NCBI GenBank assembly: GCA_044339595.1
Contig: JBIIVF010000001.1
Location: forward strand, 13,126 to 77,125
DNA from: CAZTGZ01 sp044339595
GTDB taxonomy: Bacteria > Bacteroidota > Bacteroidia > NS11-12g > UBA9320
Length of the DNA: 64,000 nucleotides
Direction: 5' to 3'
A model generated the notes under the pieces. It worked only from the letters and a program-made list of their open reading frames with translations, did not search any database and was not told where the DNA came from. Positions 56,733 through 64,000 of the stretch are shown piece by piece (positions within the stretch are counted from its first letter, which is position 1; every line of letters starts with the position of its first letter). Made by a program: the position numbers and the translations under genes.

Positions 56733-59198
56733 ATGTACACCGTCAGGGAAATTTCGAAAATAGTTGGAGGAAAAATTCATGGAATTAGCCAGGATGATCA
56801 GGTGGATCGGTTTGTAACGGATACCCGAAAATCAGGCTTTTCGAACCATTGCCTTTTTATTGCTTTGGCCGGTCCAAATTATAACGGACATCATTACATA
56901 ACCGACGCATATCAACAGGGTATTCGGGCCTTTTTGATTTCAGAAAAAATGCCTTCCAATATACACGACGCCACTTACATTGAGGTATCCGACACATTAA
57001 AGGCATTTCAAAAACTGGCAGCATTTCATTTGAAATCCCTCAAAATTCAGGTGATTGCCATCACCGGCAGCAATGGGAAGACCATCGTAAAAGAATGGTT
57101 GTATCAGATGCTGAATTTGACGTTTAATGCGGTGAGGAGTCCGAAAAGTTACAATTCGCAAATAGGTGTCCCCATGTCGGCTTTGCTTGCCGAAAAGCAA
57201 CATCAGTATGGCATTTTTGAAGCCGGAATTTCACAGAAAGGTGAAATGAAAAAAATTGAGGAAATCTTGCATCCGAAATATGGCATCTTCACCAATATAG
57301 GAGATGCACATTCGAGTGGTTTTACAGATGTCTATCAAAAAATAGAAGAAAAACTCAAACTATTTGAAAAAACCCAAACACTCATTTATTGTAAGGACCA
57401 TGCTTCCCTGGATAAAACCATTCAATCCTGGGCTAAAAATCATAAGATTCAGCTGGTCAATTGGTCCATGAAAAGTCAGGCTGATCTTGCCATATATCAA
57501 ATCGAAGAAGGCAGAAATGGCAAAAAAATCAGTGCGATCTTCAATCATAAGGTGGTTACTCTTGAATTGCCCTTTAAAGACCCAACATCCATTGAGAATG
57601 CTGTGCAATGCTGGTTAATGGCTTTGTTGCTTGGCATCCCAAATGAAAAAATAAAGCGAAGTGCCTCTCAGTTGGCCCATTTAGATATGCGGTTGTATCA
57701 AACCGAAGGTATGGGCGAGACTCAATTGATTCACGATTATTACAATAGCGATCTTAGCTCGTTGGAAATGGCCATTGATTTCTTATCAAGACAGCAAATT
57801 AAGCCAAAGAAAACCGTGATTTTGTCGGATCTGGAACAGAATGATTTAAGTCCTGCCAAACTGTACCGCAAAGTGGCGAGATTGCTTTCTGTAAAAAAAA
57901 TAGACCGAGTCATCGGTATAGGGAAGCATTTGTTTAAGATGAAGTTTGTCTTTAAAACCCCTGAGCAGGATTTTTTCGAAGACATGCCCTCATTTTTAGA
58001 AGCATTTCCTAACCTGAAGTGGCATCAAGAAAGCATTCTGATTAAAGGGGCACGATCTTTCCGATTCGAACAAATAGGGAGGATTTTGCAACGCCGTCAG
58101 CATGAAACCCGATTTGAAATCAACTTGAGCCGACTTGAAGAAAATTACAACTTCTTTAAGTCACGTTTGAAAGAGCATACCAAAATCATGGCCATGGTCA
58201 AAGCCTATTCATATGGCAGCGGCACCCATGAGGTAGCCAAAATGCTTCAATATAAACACGCCGATTATCTGGCTGTGGCTTATACCGATGAAGGCATCCA
58301 TCTGCGCCAGGCAGGCATCAGTACCCCTATTATGGTGCTCAATCCGCAATCAGAGCAATTTTCATTGATGGAAGAGTACCATCTCGAACCGGTTTTATAT
58401 AGTTTTGGTATACTTCAGGATTTGATTCATGCCCTCAAATCAGCATCGGTTACCGCGATGAATGTGCATCTAGAATTCGATACGGGCATGCATCGACTCG
58501 GATTTGATAAAAAAGACACCAAATTATTGGCCGAATGGCTTGATACTTTGAAAGGCATTCGGGTTTTATCTGTATTCACCCATTTGGCTTCCAGCGAATC
58601 TAAAAGCGGCACCGATTTCACGCATCAGCAAATAGAAGTATTCGAAAAGGTTTGTAAGAGTCTTAAAAAACTACTTGGATATGATTTTATCCGACATGCA
58701 GCCAATACCGGCGGCATACTCCATCATCCCGAAGCCGCCTTTAATATGGTCAGATTAGGCATCGGATTATATGGTATAGATCCAAGTGGGGAGCATCATA
58801 CGGGGTTGCAAGTGGTAGGAAGATTGGTGAGTTATATTTCACAGATCAGATTGGTACCGGCCGGTGAAGGCATTGGTTATGGCTCTTTATCCCCTGCTGA
58901 AATAGACAGAAACATTGGTGTTGTGGCGATAGGTTATGCAGACGGGGTTGACCGCAGATTGAGTTGTGGAAAAGGGTATTTTACGGTTCATGGTCAAAAA
59001 GCACCCATTGTTGGTAATGTTTGTATGGATATGACCATGATTGATCTCACCGGAGTTCCATGCAAAGAAGGAGATGAAGTGGTGGTGATGGGAGAAGATC
59101 CAACGCTGGAGGCGATTGCTGCGATTACCGGCACCATCCCATACGAAATTTTGACCGGCATTTCTGAAAGGGTTAAGCGTATTTTCATTCAAGAGTAA
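56733..59198 (+). CDS. Fused MurF ligase and alanine racemase
   Basis: 821 residues. Residues 1-455 are MurF (UDP-MurNAc-tripeptide:D-Ala-D-Ala ligase), with the P-loop AITGSNGKTIVKEW near 110 and SPKSYNSQIGVP. Residues about 460-821 are alanine racemase: PLP Lys490 in MVKAYSYGSG and catalytic Tyr716 in GIGYGSLSP, with IGYADGVDRRLS. The fusion couples making D-Ala with adding D-Ala-D-Ala to peptidoglycan precursors and is a known feature of Bacteroidota. The C-terminal RIFIQE end shows it is complete. Confidence 0.96.
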   Translation: MYTVREISKIVGGKIHGISQDDQVDRFVTDTRKSGFSNHCLFIALAGPNYNGHHYITDAYQQGIRAFLISEKMPSNIHDATYIEVSDTLKAFQKLAAFHLKSLKIQVIAITGSNGKTIVKEWLYQMLNLTFNAVRSPKSYNSQIGVPMSALLAEKQHQYGIFEAGISQKGEMKKIEEILHPKYGIFTNIGDAHSSGFTDVYQKIEEKLKLFEKTQTLIYCKDHASLDKTIQSWAKNHKIQLVNWSMKSQADLAIYQIEEGRNGKKISAIFNHKVVTLELPFKDPTSIENAVQCWLMALLLGIPNEKIKRSASQLAHLDMRLYQTEGMGETQLIHDYYNSDLSSLEMAIDFLSRQQIKPKKTVILSDLEQNDLSPAKLYRKVARLLSVKKIDRVIGIGKHLFKMKFVFKTPEQDFFEDMPSFLEAFPNLKWHQESILIKGARSFRFEQIGRILQRRQHETRFEINLSRLEENYNFFKSRLKEHTKIMAMVKAYSYGSGTHEVAKMLQYKHADYLAVAYTDEGIHLRQAGISTPIMVLNPQSEQFSLMEEYHLEPVLYSFGILQDLIHALKSASVTAMNVHLEFDTGMHRLGFDKKDTKLLAEWLDTLKGIRVLSVFTHLASSESKSGTDFTHQQIEVFEKVCKSLKKLLGYDFIRHAANTGGILHHPEAAFNMVRLGIGLYGIDPSGEHHTGLQVVGRLVSYISQIRLVPAGEGIGYGSLSPAEIDRNIGVVAIGYADGVDRRLSCGKGYFTVHGQKAPIVGNVCMDMTMIDLTGVPCKEGDEVVVMGEDPTLEAIAAITGTIPYEILTGISERVKRIFIQE

Positions 59199-59292
59199 TT
59201 GGCTCGTTGAATGAAATGTACATTTTCTAATCAATGTTCAAAAGTTGCTGCTAATTTTTTTTATGGTATCGCAAATTGTAATGGGGAATTTC

Positions 59293-59300
59293 TACATTTG
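59293..59300 (+). promoter_or_regulatory. -7 element of the low-complexity lipoprotein gene
   Basis: TACATTTG ends 33 bases before the ATG at 59334 and matches TAnnTTTG; no clear -33. Confidence 0.45.
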
Positions 59301-59333
59301 TCCTTTCAGAGTCTAACTTAAAATTTTTAACAA

Positions 59334-59546
59334 ATGAAAAAAATCACTTTAATCTTGGGCGGATTTGCCCTAATCGCTGCTGTTGCTTGCAACAAACCTG
59401 CTGAAACCACTGAAGAAGCTGCAACCACTGAAGAAGCTGCTCCTGCTGAGGAGGCTCCTGCTGCTGAAGCTGCTCCTGCTGAAGCTGCTCCTGCTGCTGA
59501 AGAAGCTGCTCCTGCTGCTGAAGAAGCTGCACCTGCTGCTGAGTAA
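59334..59546 (+). CDS. Small lipoprotein of Ala-Glu-Pro repeats
   Basis: 70 residues. The signal MKKITLILGGFALIAAVAC carries a lipobox with Cys19. The mature part is only Ala, Glu, Pro and Thr, mainly seven-residue units EEAAPAA built from a 21-base repeat. It would be an acidic, extended peptide anchored in the envelope, perhaps a spacer or surface layer component. It has its own promoter element and a strong terminator, so it is probably a real, well-expressed gene. The repeat count may vary between strains. Confidence 0.8.
   Translation: MKKITLILGGFALIAAVACNKPAETTEEAATTEEAAPAEEAPAAEAAPAEAAPAAEEAAPAAEEAAPAAE
59398..59543 (+). repeat. In-gene low-complexity repeat (GCT/GAA/CCT codons)
   Basis: Imperfect units of the type GAAGAAGCTGCTCCTGCT and shorter variants, encoding the Ala-Glu-Pro tail. 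All frames stay open here, which produces false reading frames on both strands. Prone to slippage. Confidence 0.75.
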
Positions 59547-59565
59547 TCAACAAACAGGATTAACG

Positions 59566-59602
59566 AAAGAGGCCGTTTCATTTTGAAACGGCCTCTTTTT
59601 TT
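59566..59602. terminator. Strong bidirectional terminator between the lipoprotein gene and thyA
   Basis: AAAGAGGCCGTTTCA (59566-59580), TTT loop, TGAAACGGCCTCTTT (59584-59598): 15 pairs, then more T reaching the thyA stop codon at 59602. Confidence 0.88.
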
Positions 59603-60399
59603 TAAACGGCTACAGGTGCTTTTATGGCCGGATGTGGGTTATAATCCAGCAAGGTAAAATCTTCAAATTTGAAATCGAAAATGGATTTTATCTCGGGATT
59701 TAATTTCATGGTTGGATAAGGATTGGGTGTTCTGCTCAATTGAAGCGCCACCTGATCAAAATGATTGGAATAGATGTGTGCATCACCAAAAGTATGGACG
59801 TATTCACCTGGCTCTAATCCGCACTCTTGTGCAATCATCAGCGTTAACAAGGCATATGATGCAATGTTAAAAGGTACTCCCAAAAACAAGTCTGCACTGC
59901 GCTGATACAGCTGACAACTTAATTTTCCGTCGGCAACATAAAATTGAAACAAGCAATGACAAGGCATAAGCGCCATTTTATCTAAATCAGCCACATTCCA
60001 CGCATTCACTAAAATTCTTCGGCTGTCAGGATTGGTCTTCAACAAATGCAACACTTCGCTGATTTGATCATACGTTTTTCCATTGGCCCCTTCCCAACTG
60101 CGCCATTGCTTTCCGTATACAGGCCCCAGATGACCGCTTTCATCGGCCCATTCATCCCAAATATGCACGTTGTGATCGAGCAGGTAAGCGATATTGGTAT
60201 CCCCCTTCAAAAACCACAGTAATTCATGAATGATGCTTTTTAAGTGCACTTTTTTGGTGGTAATCAGTGGAAATCCATCTTCGAGATTAAAACGAAGTTG
60301 TCCGCCAAAAACACTGATGGTACCGGTGCCGGTTCGATCATTTTTAGGCGCTCCATTCTCTAAAACGTGCTTCAGAAACTGTTCGTATTGATTGTACAT
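59602..60399 (-). CDS. thyA: Thymidylate synthase ThyA
   Basis: 265 residues, the classical folate-dependent form. It methylates dUMP to d[42 protein letters not shown] and the catalytic Cys147 in [13 protein letters not shown] are all present, with [17 protein letters not shown] binding dUMP. It is divergent from pdhC and shares the terminator at its 3' end with the lipoprotein gene. No dihydrofolate reductase gene is adjacent. Confidence 0.97.
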   Translation of the reverse strand: MYNQYEQFLKHVLENGAPKNDRTGTGTISVFGGQLRFNLEDGFPLITTKKVHLKSIIHELLWFLKGDTNIAYLLDHNVHIWDEWADESGHLGPVYGKQWRSWEGANGKTYDQISEVLHLLKTNPDSRRILVNAWNVADLDKMALMPCHCLFQFYVADGKLSCQLYQRSADLFLGVPFNIASYALLTLMIAQECGLEPGEYVHTFGDAHIYSNHFDQVALQLSRTPNPYPTMKLNPEIKSIFDFKFEDFTLLDYNPHPAIKAPVAV

Positions 60400-60519
60400 C
60401 GGTTCAAATTTCAGACAACTCCTTCATAATTCTCGAAACGTTGTGCCTTTTTTTTCAACAAAAGAAGGATTTTAACTCGTGATCGCCATTTAAGACCCAA
60501 TTCAGAGGCTATAGTTTTA

Positions 60520-60549
60520 TTTGAATTCCAAGAAAGCCTGCTAATTTTG
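60520..60549 (+). promoter_or_regulatory. Promoter of pdhC
   Basis: TTTG (60520-60523), an 18-base spacer and TAATTTTG (60542-60549), followed 19 bases later by the ATG at 60568. One of the best matches in the window. Confidence 0.7.
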
Positions 60550-60567
60550 CGGACAGAAAAATAACGC

Positions 60568-61791
60568 ATGGCTCAGATTATAAAATTACCCAAAATGAGC
60601 GACACCATGGAAGAAGGTGTCATTGTTTCATGGCTAGTAAAAGTTGGTGATCAGGTAAAATCCGGCGATATCATTGCCGAGGTTGAAACCGACAAAGCCA
60701 CCATGGAGCTAGAGAACTTTGAAAAAGGAACCATCCTTCATTTAGCCGCTAAAGAAGGGGATGCAATACCCGTAGATTCTGTGATTGCCATAGTGGGTAA
60801 TCCCGGTGAAGATTTTTCATCTTTGCTTTCCGGTGAGAACGTTGTTGCAGCCAAACCGGCTGAGGTTGAACCGACTCCGGAAAAAGCAGAACCGGTCGCT
60901 CAAGCGGTTGTTTTGCCAACGGTTGAGCCCACTCCTTCAGAAGATCAAAGGCTCAAAGCATCTCCTTTGGCCAAGAAGATCGCAGAAGAAAAAGGCATTT
61001 CTCTTTCGGGCATTCAAGGAACCGGAGATGGTGGACGCATCGTTCGTAAAGACATAGAAAACATGGCTGCCTCACCTGCAAGTGCTCCATCCACCTTTAC
61101 AGGTGCTTCAGAAGGATATACCGATGTGAATGTGTCACAAATGCGCAAGACCATCGCAAAAAGACTTAGTGAAAGCAAGTTTAGTGCACCTCATTTCTAT
61201 TTAACCATGGAAATCAACATGGATAAAGCGGTAGAGGCTCGTGAAGCGATGAATACTTATTCGGCTGTAAAGATTTCGATGAATGACATCGTAGTAAAAG
61301 CCGCTGCCGTGGCCTTAACGCGTCACCCAAAAGTGAATAGCAGTTGGCTAAATGACAAAATCAGAACCTATCAGCACATTCATGTTGGCGTTGCCATGGC
61401 CCTTGAAGATGGCTTGCTGGTGCCGGTGGTTAAACATGCTGACCAAAAATCACTCAGCGCCATCAGCGAAGAAGTAAAACAATATTCTGCTAAAGCAAAA
61501 GACAAAAAGCTACAACCAACAGATTGGGAAGGCAACACCTTTACCGTTTCCAATTTGGGCATGTTCGGAATTGATTCCTTCACCGCCATCATAAACCCTC
61601 CGGATGCCTGCATTTTGGCCGTAGGAGCCGTAAAAGAGACCGTAATTGTCGAAAATGGTCAGATGCGCCCCGGGAAAGTGATGAAAGTAACCTTGAGCTG
61701 CGACCATCGGGTAGTAGATGGTGTAGTTGGATCAAAGTTTCTCAATACTTTAAAGGAACTCATCGAAGAGCCTGTAAAACTTTTGGTGTAA
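60568..61791 (+). CDS. pdhC: Pyruvate dehydrogenase E2 (dihydrolipoamide acetyltransferase)
   Basis: 407 residues. One lipoyl domain (residues 2-76; lipoylated Lys43 in VETDKATMELENF), an Ala/Pro/Glu linker, an E3-binding domain (about 130-165, ASPLAKKIAEEKGISL), then the catalytic domain from about 185 with the active-site SCDHRVVDG. It transfers the acetyl group to CoA in the pyruvate dehydrogenase complex. Branched-chain E2 is an alternative, but the KMSDTMEEGVIVSWLVKVGD start is of the pyruvate type. E1 and E3 genes are not in the window. Confidence 0.92.
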   Translation: MAQIIKLPKMSDTMEEGVIVSWLVKVGDQVKSGDIIAEVETDKATMELENFEKGTILHLAAKEGDAIPVDSVIAIVGNPGEDFSSLLSGENVVAAKPAEVEPTPEKAEPVAQAVVLPTVEPTPSEDQRLKASPLAKKIAEEKGISLSGIQGTGDGGRIVRKDIENMAASPASAPSTFTGASEGYTDVNVSQMRKTIAKRLSESKFSAPHFYLTMEINMDKAVEAREAMNTYSAVKISMNDIVVKAAAVALTRHPKVNSSWLNDKIRTYQHIHVGVAMALEDGLLVPVVKHADQKSLSAISEEVKQYSAKAKDKKLQPTDWEGNTFTVSNLGMFGIDSFTAIINPPDACILAVGAVKETVIVENGQMRPGKVMKVTLSCDHRVVDGVVGSKFLNTLKELIEEPVKLLV

Positions 61792-61794
61792 TTT

Positions 61795-61825
61795 TTTGAA
61801 TTGATTAAAAATTGCATTATCGTTG
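61795..61825 (+). promoter_or_regulatory. Possible promoter of rho
   Basis: TTTG (61795-61798), a 19-base spacer and TATCGTTG (61818-61825, one mismatch in the -7 box). It implies a leader of about 107 bases before the ATG at 61939; Rho genes in other bacteria have long autoregulated leaders, but no such element is recognised here. Confidence 0.45.
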
Positions 61826-61938
61826 CATCGCTTTTAGCAAAGAATTGGGCAACAGCCCGGAGAAATTCACCCAATCAACAACTTTTAAAACACATCTCAA
61901 TTCCAAAAGGAATTAATTAACATTTTCTAACGCTATAT

Positions 61939-63711
61939 ATGTACGATATTCTTACCTTGAACGAAATGCTCGTTCATGACCTTCGTGAAGTTGCGGAGGA
62001 GTTTCAGGTCAATCTGAAAGGACTCAAAAAACAAGACATCATTTATCAAATCCTTGAAAAACAGGCGGTAATGCCTGAAGTTTACGATCGTATTCTTCAA
62101 AAGAAAAAAACCGAAACCCCGGTGAAAGCAGATAAACCTGCCAAGGAAAAAGAAGTTGCGCCCGAAAGCGATCAAAAACAACCATTGCCTTTAGAGAAGA
62201 CCGAAAAGAAAGAAACGCGTCAAAGACAGGTAAAACCGAAAGCTGAAAAAGTAAGCAAAGAAGCGACCCCAGAAACTTATGCAGCTGAAAATGAACCTTC
62301 AAAAACGGCAGAGTCAATGGAGCCAAGAAGAAAAATTCAAATTAAACTGGCATCAGAAAGGAAGCTTGAACAGGCCTTGGAGCCCAAGATGCCCAAAACT
62401 TCAGAAGCCACGCCTTCAGTTGAACCGGAATCTGTAGAAGCTATAAAATCAGAAGAGAAAGACGCGTTTGTTGTCAATGAACAACAGGAAAAAGAATCAA
62501 AAGATTTTCAGGAAAAAGACCAACAACGCAATCGCGAACGCGAAGAGCGTGAAAGAAGACGCGAAGTAGCCGATTCTTTGATGAATTATCTCGAACTGGA
62601 AGGGGTCGTTACTACCTTGGGTGTGCTTGAAATCATTCAGGATGGATACGGATTTTTGAGAAGTGCTGATTACAACTACCAGGCTTCTCCGGATGATGTG
62701 TATGTAGCCCCGAATCAAATCAAAAGCTTCGGACTCAAAACCGGAGACACCGTTCAGGGAACCATCAGACCTCCTAAAGAAGGCGAGAAATACTTCGCTT
62801 TGATACAACCTGAAAAAATCAATGGCAAAGACATCGAATTGCTTCGTGATCGCGTGTCGTTCGAGCATTTAACGCCATTGTTTCCTGAAGAAAAATTCAA
62901 CCTCGTCTATAAAGCCAATAATTACTCTACTCGCATCATCGACCTGATTACACCCATTGGAAAGGGTCAGAGAGGTTTGATTGTAGCCCAGCCAAAAACG
63001 GGTAAGACCAACTTGCTGAAGGACATTGCCAACGCCATCAGTGCCAATCATCCGGAAGTTTATATGATCATCCTCCTGATCGATGAGAGACCGGAAGAAG
63101 TAACGGATATGGCCCGCAGCGTAAAGGCTGAAGTGGTAGCATCTACCTTCGATGAGCCGGCTGACAAGCATGTAAAACTGGCCAATATCGTATTAGAAAA
63201 AGCGAAAAGATTGACCGAAAGCGGACATGATGTAGTGATCCTACTCGACTCCATCACCCGTTTGGCCAGAGCCTACAATACCGTTCAACCTGCATCCGGT
63301 AAAATATTGTCCGGTGGTGTGGATGCCAATGCATTGCACAAGCCAAAGCGTTTCTTTGGAGCAGCCAGAAATATTGAAAATGGCGGATCCCTGACCATCA
63401 TTGCCACGGCTTTGACTGAAACCGGTTCAAAAATGGATGAAGTGATTTTCGAAGAATTTAAAGGTACCGGTAACATGGAATTGCAGCTCGATCGTAAATT
63501 GAGCAACAAACGTATTTTCCCGGCCATCGATATCGTGAGCAGCAGTACACGAAGAGAGGATCTACTTCTTGATAAAAATACCTTGCAAAAAATGTGGGTA
63601 TTGCGCAATCACCTCGCCGATATGAACCCTGAAGAAGCTTTGAACACCATGCTCAAATACATGGAAGGAACGAAAGACAATCAGGAGTTTTTGGTGAGTA
63701 TGAATGGGTAG
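61939..63711 (+). CDS. rho: Transcription termination factor Rho, with long charged insertion
   Basis: 590 residues, longer than the 420 of E. coli Rho. Residues 1-50 are the N-terminal helical domain ([18 protein letters not shown]). About 55-205 is a low-complexity insert rich in Lys, Glu, Pro and Gln, typical of Bacteroidota. The RNA-binding OB domain follows ([11 protein letters not shown]). The ATPase has Walker [10 protein letters not shown] near 350-360, Walker [17 protein letters not shown], the Q-loop with [14 protein letters not shown], and the R-loop. It is a hexameric RNA-dependent helicase that ends untranslated transcripts. Confidence 0.96.
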   Translation: MYDILTLNEMLVHDLREVAEEFQVNLKGLKKQDIIYQILEKQAVMPEVYDRILQKKKTETPVKADKPAKEKEVAPESDQKQPLPLEKTEKKETRQRQVKPKAEKVSKEATPETYAAENEPSKTAESMEPRRKIQIKLASERKLEQALEPKMPKTSEATPSVEPESVEAIKSEEKDAFVVNEQQEKESKDFQEKDQQRNREREERERRREVADSLMNYLELEGVVTTLGVLEIIQDGYGFLRSADYNYQASPDDVYVAPNQIKSFGLKTGDTVQGTIRPPKEGEKYFALIQPEKINGKDIELLRDRVSFEHLTPLFPEEKFNLVYKANNYSTRIIDLITPIGKGQRGLIVAQPKTGKTNLLKDIANAISANHPEVYMIILLIDERPEEVTDMARSVKAEVVASTFDEPADKHVKLANIVLEKAKRLTESGHDVVILLDSITRLARAYNTVQPASGKILSGGVDANALHKPKRFFGAARNIENGGSLTIIATALTETGSKMDEVIFEEFKGTGNMELQLDRKLSNKRIFPAIDIVSSSTRREDLLLDKNTLQKMWVLRNHLADMNPEEALNTMLKYMEGTKDNQEFLVSMNG

Positions 63712-63755
63712 TTAAGGTTGAGGTTGAGGCTAAGAGGTGCAGTTAGCGAAGACTG

Positions 63756-63854
63756 CTTTGCGTTGTTGTCTGAACCAGGATTCTCAGGATTATAAGATTT
63801 ACAGGATTTTTATTGCCCTCATTGACTTTGTGCAACCCTTACTGTCTGAACTAT
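63756..63854 (+). repeat. GGATT-rich intergenic repeat, copy 1 (99 bases)
   Basis: The 99 bases are identical to 63902-64000, with start-to-start spacing of 146. The unit contains TTGTCTGAACCAGGATT, then AGATTTACAGGATTTTTATT, and ends CTGTCTGAACTAT. It begins 44 bases after the rho stop. Intergenic repeats of this GGATT-rich type are, as I recall, common in Bacteroidota genomes; their function is unknown. Confidence 0.88.
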
Positions 63855-63870
63855 GATTTTCGGGATTAAA

Positions 63871-63890
63871 AGATTTACAGGATTTTTATT
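63871..63890 (+). repeat. Extra copy of the core repeat between the two 99-base copies
   Basis: AGATTTACAGGATTTTTATT occurs at 63795, 63871 and 63941, so the core recurs every 70-76 bases. The segment before this copy, CTGAACTATGATTTTCGGG, is a diverged version of the unit's start. The array is therefore built of a half-unit of about 73 bases. Confidence 0.8.
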
Positions 63891-63901
63891 GCAGTGAGTG
63901 T

Positions 63902-64000
63902 CTTTGCGTTGTTGTCTGAACCAGGATTCTCAGGATTATAAGATTTACAGGATTTTTATTGCCCTCATTGACTTTGTGCAACCCTTACTGTCTGAACTAT
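63902..64000 (+). repeat. GGATT-rich intergenic repeat, copy 2, reaching the window edge
   Basis: Identical over 99 bases to 63756-63854 and cut by the end of the window at the same place where copy 1 continues with ATGATTTTC-type sequence, so further copies probably follow. Confidence 0.88.

Noticed and set aside
59327..59581. Open frames on the minus strand and in other plus frames (Gln/Leu-rich) across the Ala-Glu-Pro lipoprotein gene
   Set aside because: They result from the codon repeat, which leaves all frames open; only the plus frame at 59334 has a lipobox and a promoter element.
63756..64000. Possible CRISPR array
   Set aside because: Units are 70-99 bases with almost no unique spacer between identical copies, and no cas gene is nearby.

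Overview
The window is chromosomal DNA from a member of the Bacteroidota, probably a Saprospiria, Chitinophagia or Sphingobacteriia-like lineage. This is my inference from content; there is no rRNA to place it. The evidence is: several proteins with type IX secretion (T9SS) C-terminal domains of both type A (YPNP) and type B (gliding-motility type); a TonB-dependent receptor with a carboxypeptidase-like regulatory domain; a fused murF-alr gene; a short RpoD without region 1.1; Rho with a long charged insertion; and repeated TAnnTTTG -7 promoter elements, several with a TTG/TTTG 18-22 bases upstream. No phage, IS element or CRISPR array is visible.

Layout. 1-133 is the 5' end of rbfA. 341-6272 holds a giant T9SS protein, a LysE-type exporter and a cold-shock-domain protein. 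6301-9556 (minus) is pyrH plus the rplM-rpsI-rpsB-tsf translation operon, with its own promoter and a terminator after tsf. 9648-17294 (minus) is a tightly packed six-gene envelope operon: two lipoproteins with LGRxP modules, a DUF1501/alkaline-phosphatase-like exported protein, a lipoprotein with a CX4CH haem-type motif, a small lipoprotein, and a CUB-plus-repeat T9SS type B protein. 17366-24434 holds CapA-like, small T9SS, mgtE, rsmA, lpxK, Nif3-like and zinc-ribbon genes. 24487-33184 holds a TPR protein, a possible small exported protein, gltX, a beta-helix T9SS protein with its TonB receptor, and tRNA-Leu(CAG). 33226-40045 holds meaB, pyrophosphatase, an ArsC-like protein, DUF1573, a crotonase and an unusual fused methylmalonyl-CoA mutase.

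40042-48109 (minus) is purL followed by a fatty-acid/phospholipid initiation cluster (pdxA, yceD-like, rpmF, plsX, fabH, accB, accC). 48517-52320 (plus) is a compact three-gene signalling operon: a GNAT/autoinducer-synthase-like enzyme, a 7TM-DISM histidine kinase and a receiver-kinase hybrid. 52327-63711 holds an LPG-synthase-type membrane protein, rpoD, a second DUF1573 gene, a PLP enzyme, recX, a DUF2007 gene, murF-alr, a low-complexity lipoprotein, thyA, pdhC and rho. The last 250 bases start an array of GGATT-rich repeats that runs off the window.

Most of the window is core housekeeping. The two places most likely to hold a little-described system are the 9.6-17.3 kb envelope operon, which resembles the planctomycete pairing of DUF1501 with DUF1549/PSCyt-type proteins in a reduced lipoprotein form, and the 48.5-52.3 kb signalling operon, which could be a self-contained signal synthase plus receptor. 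Both functional readings are inference. Coordinates and motifs were read by eye; no database search was run.
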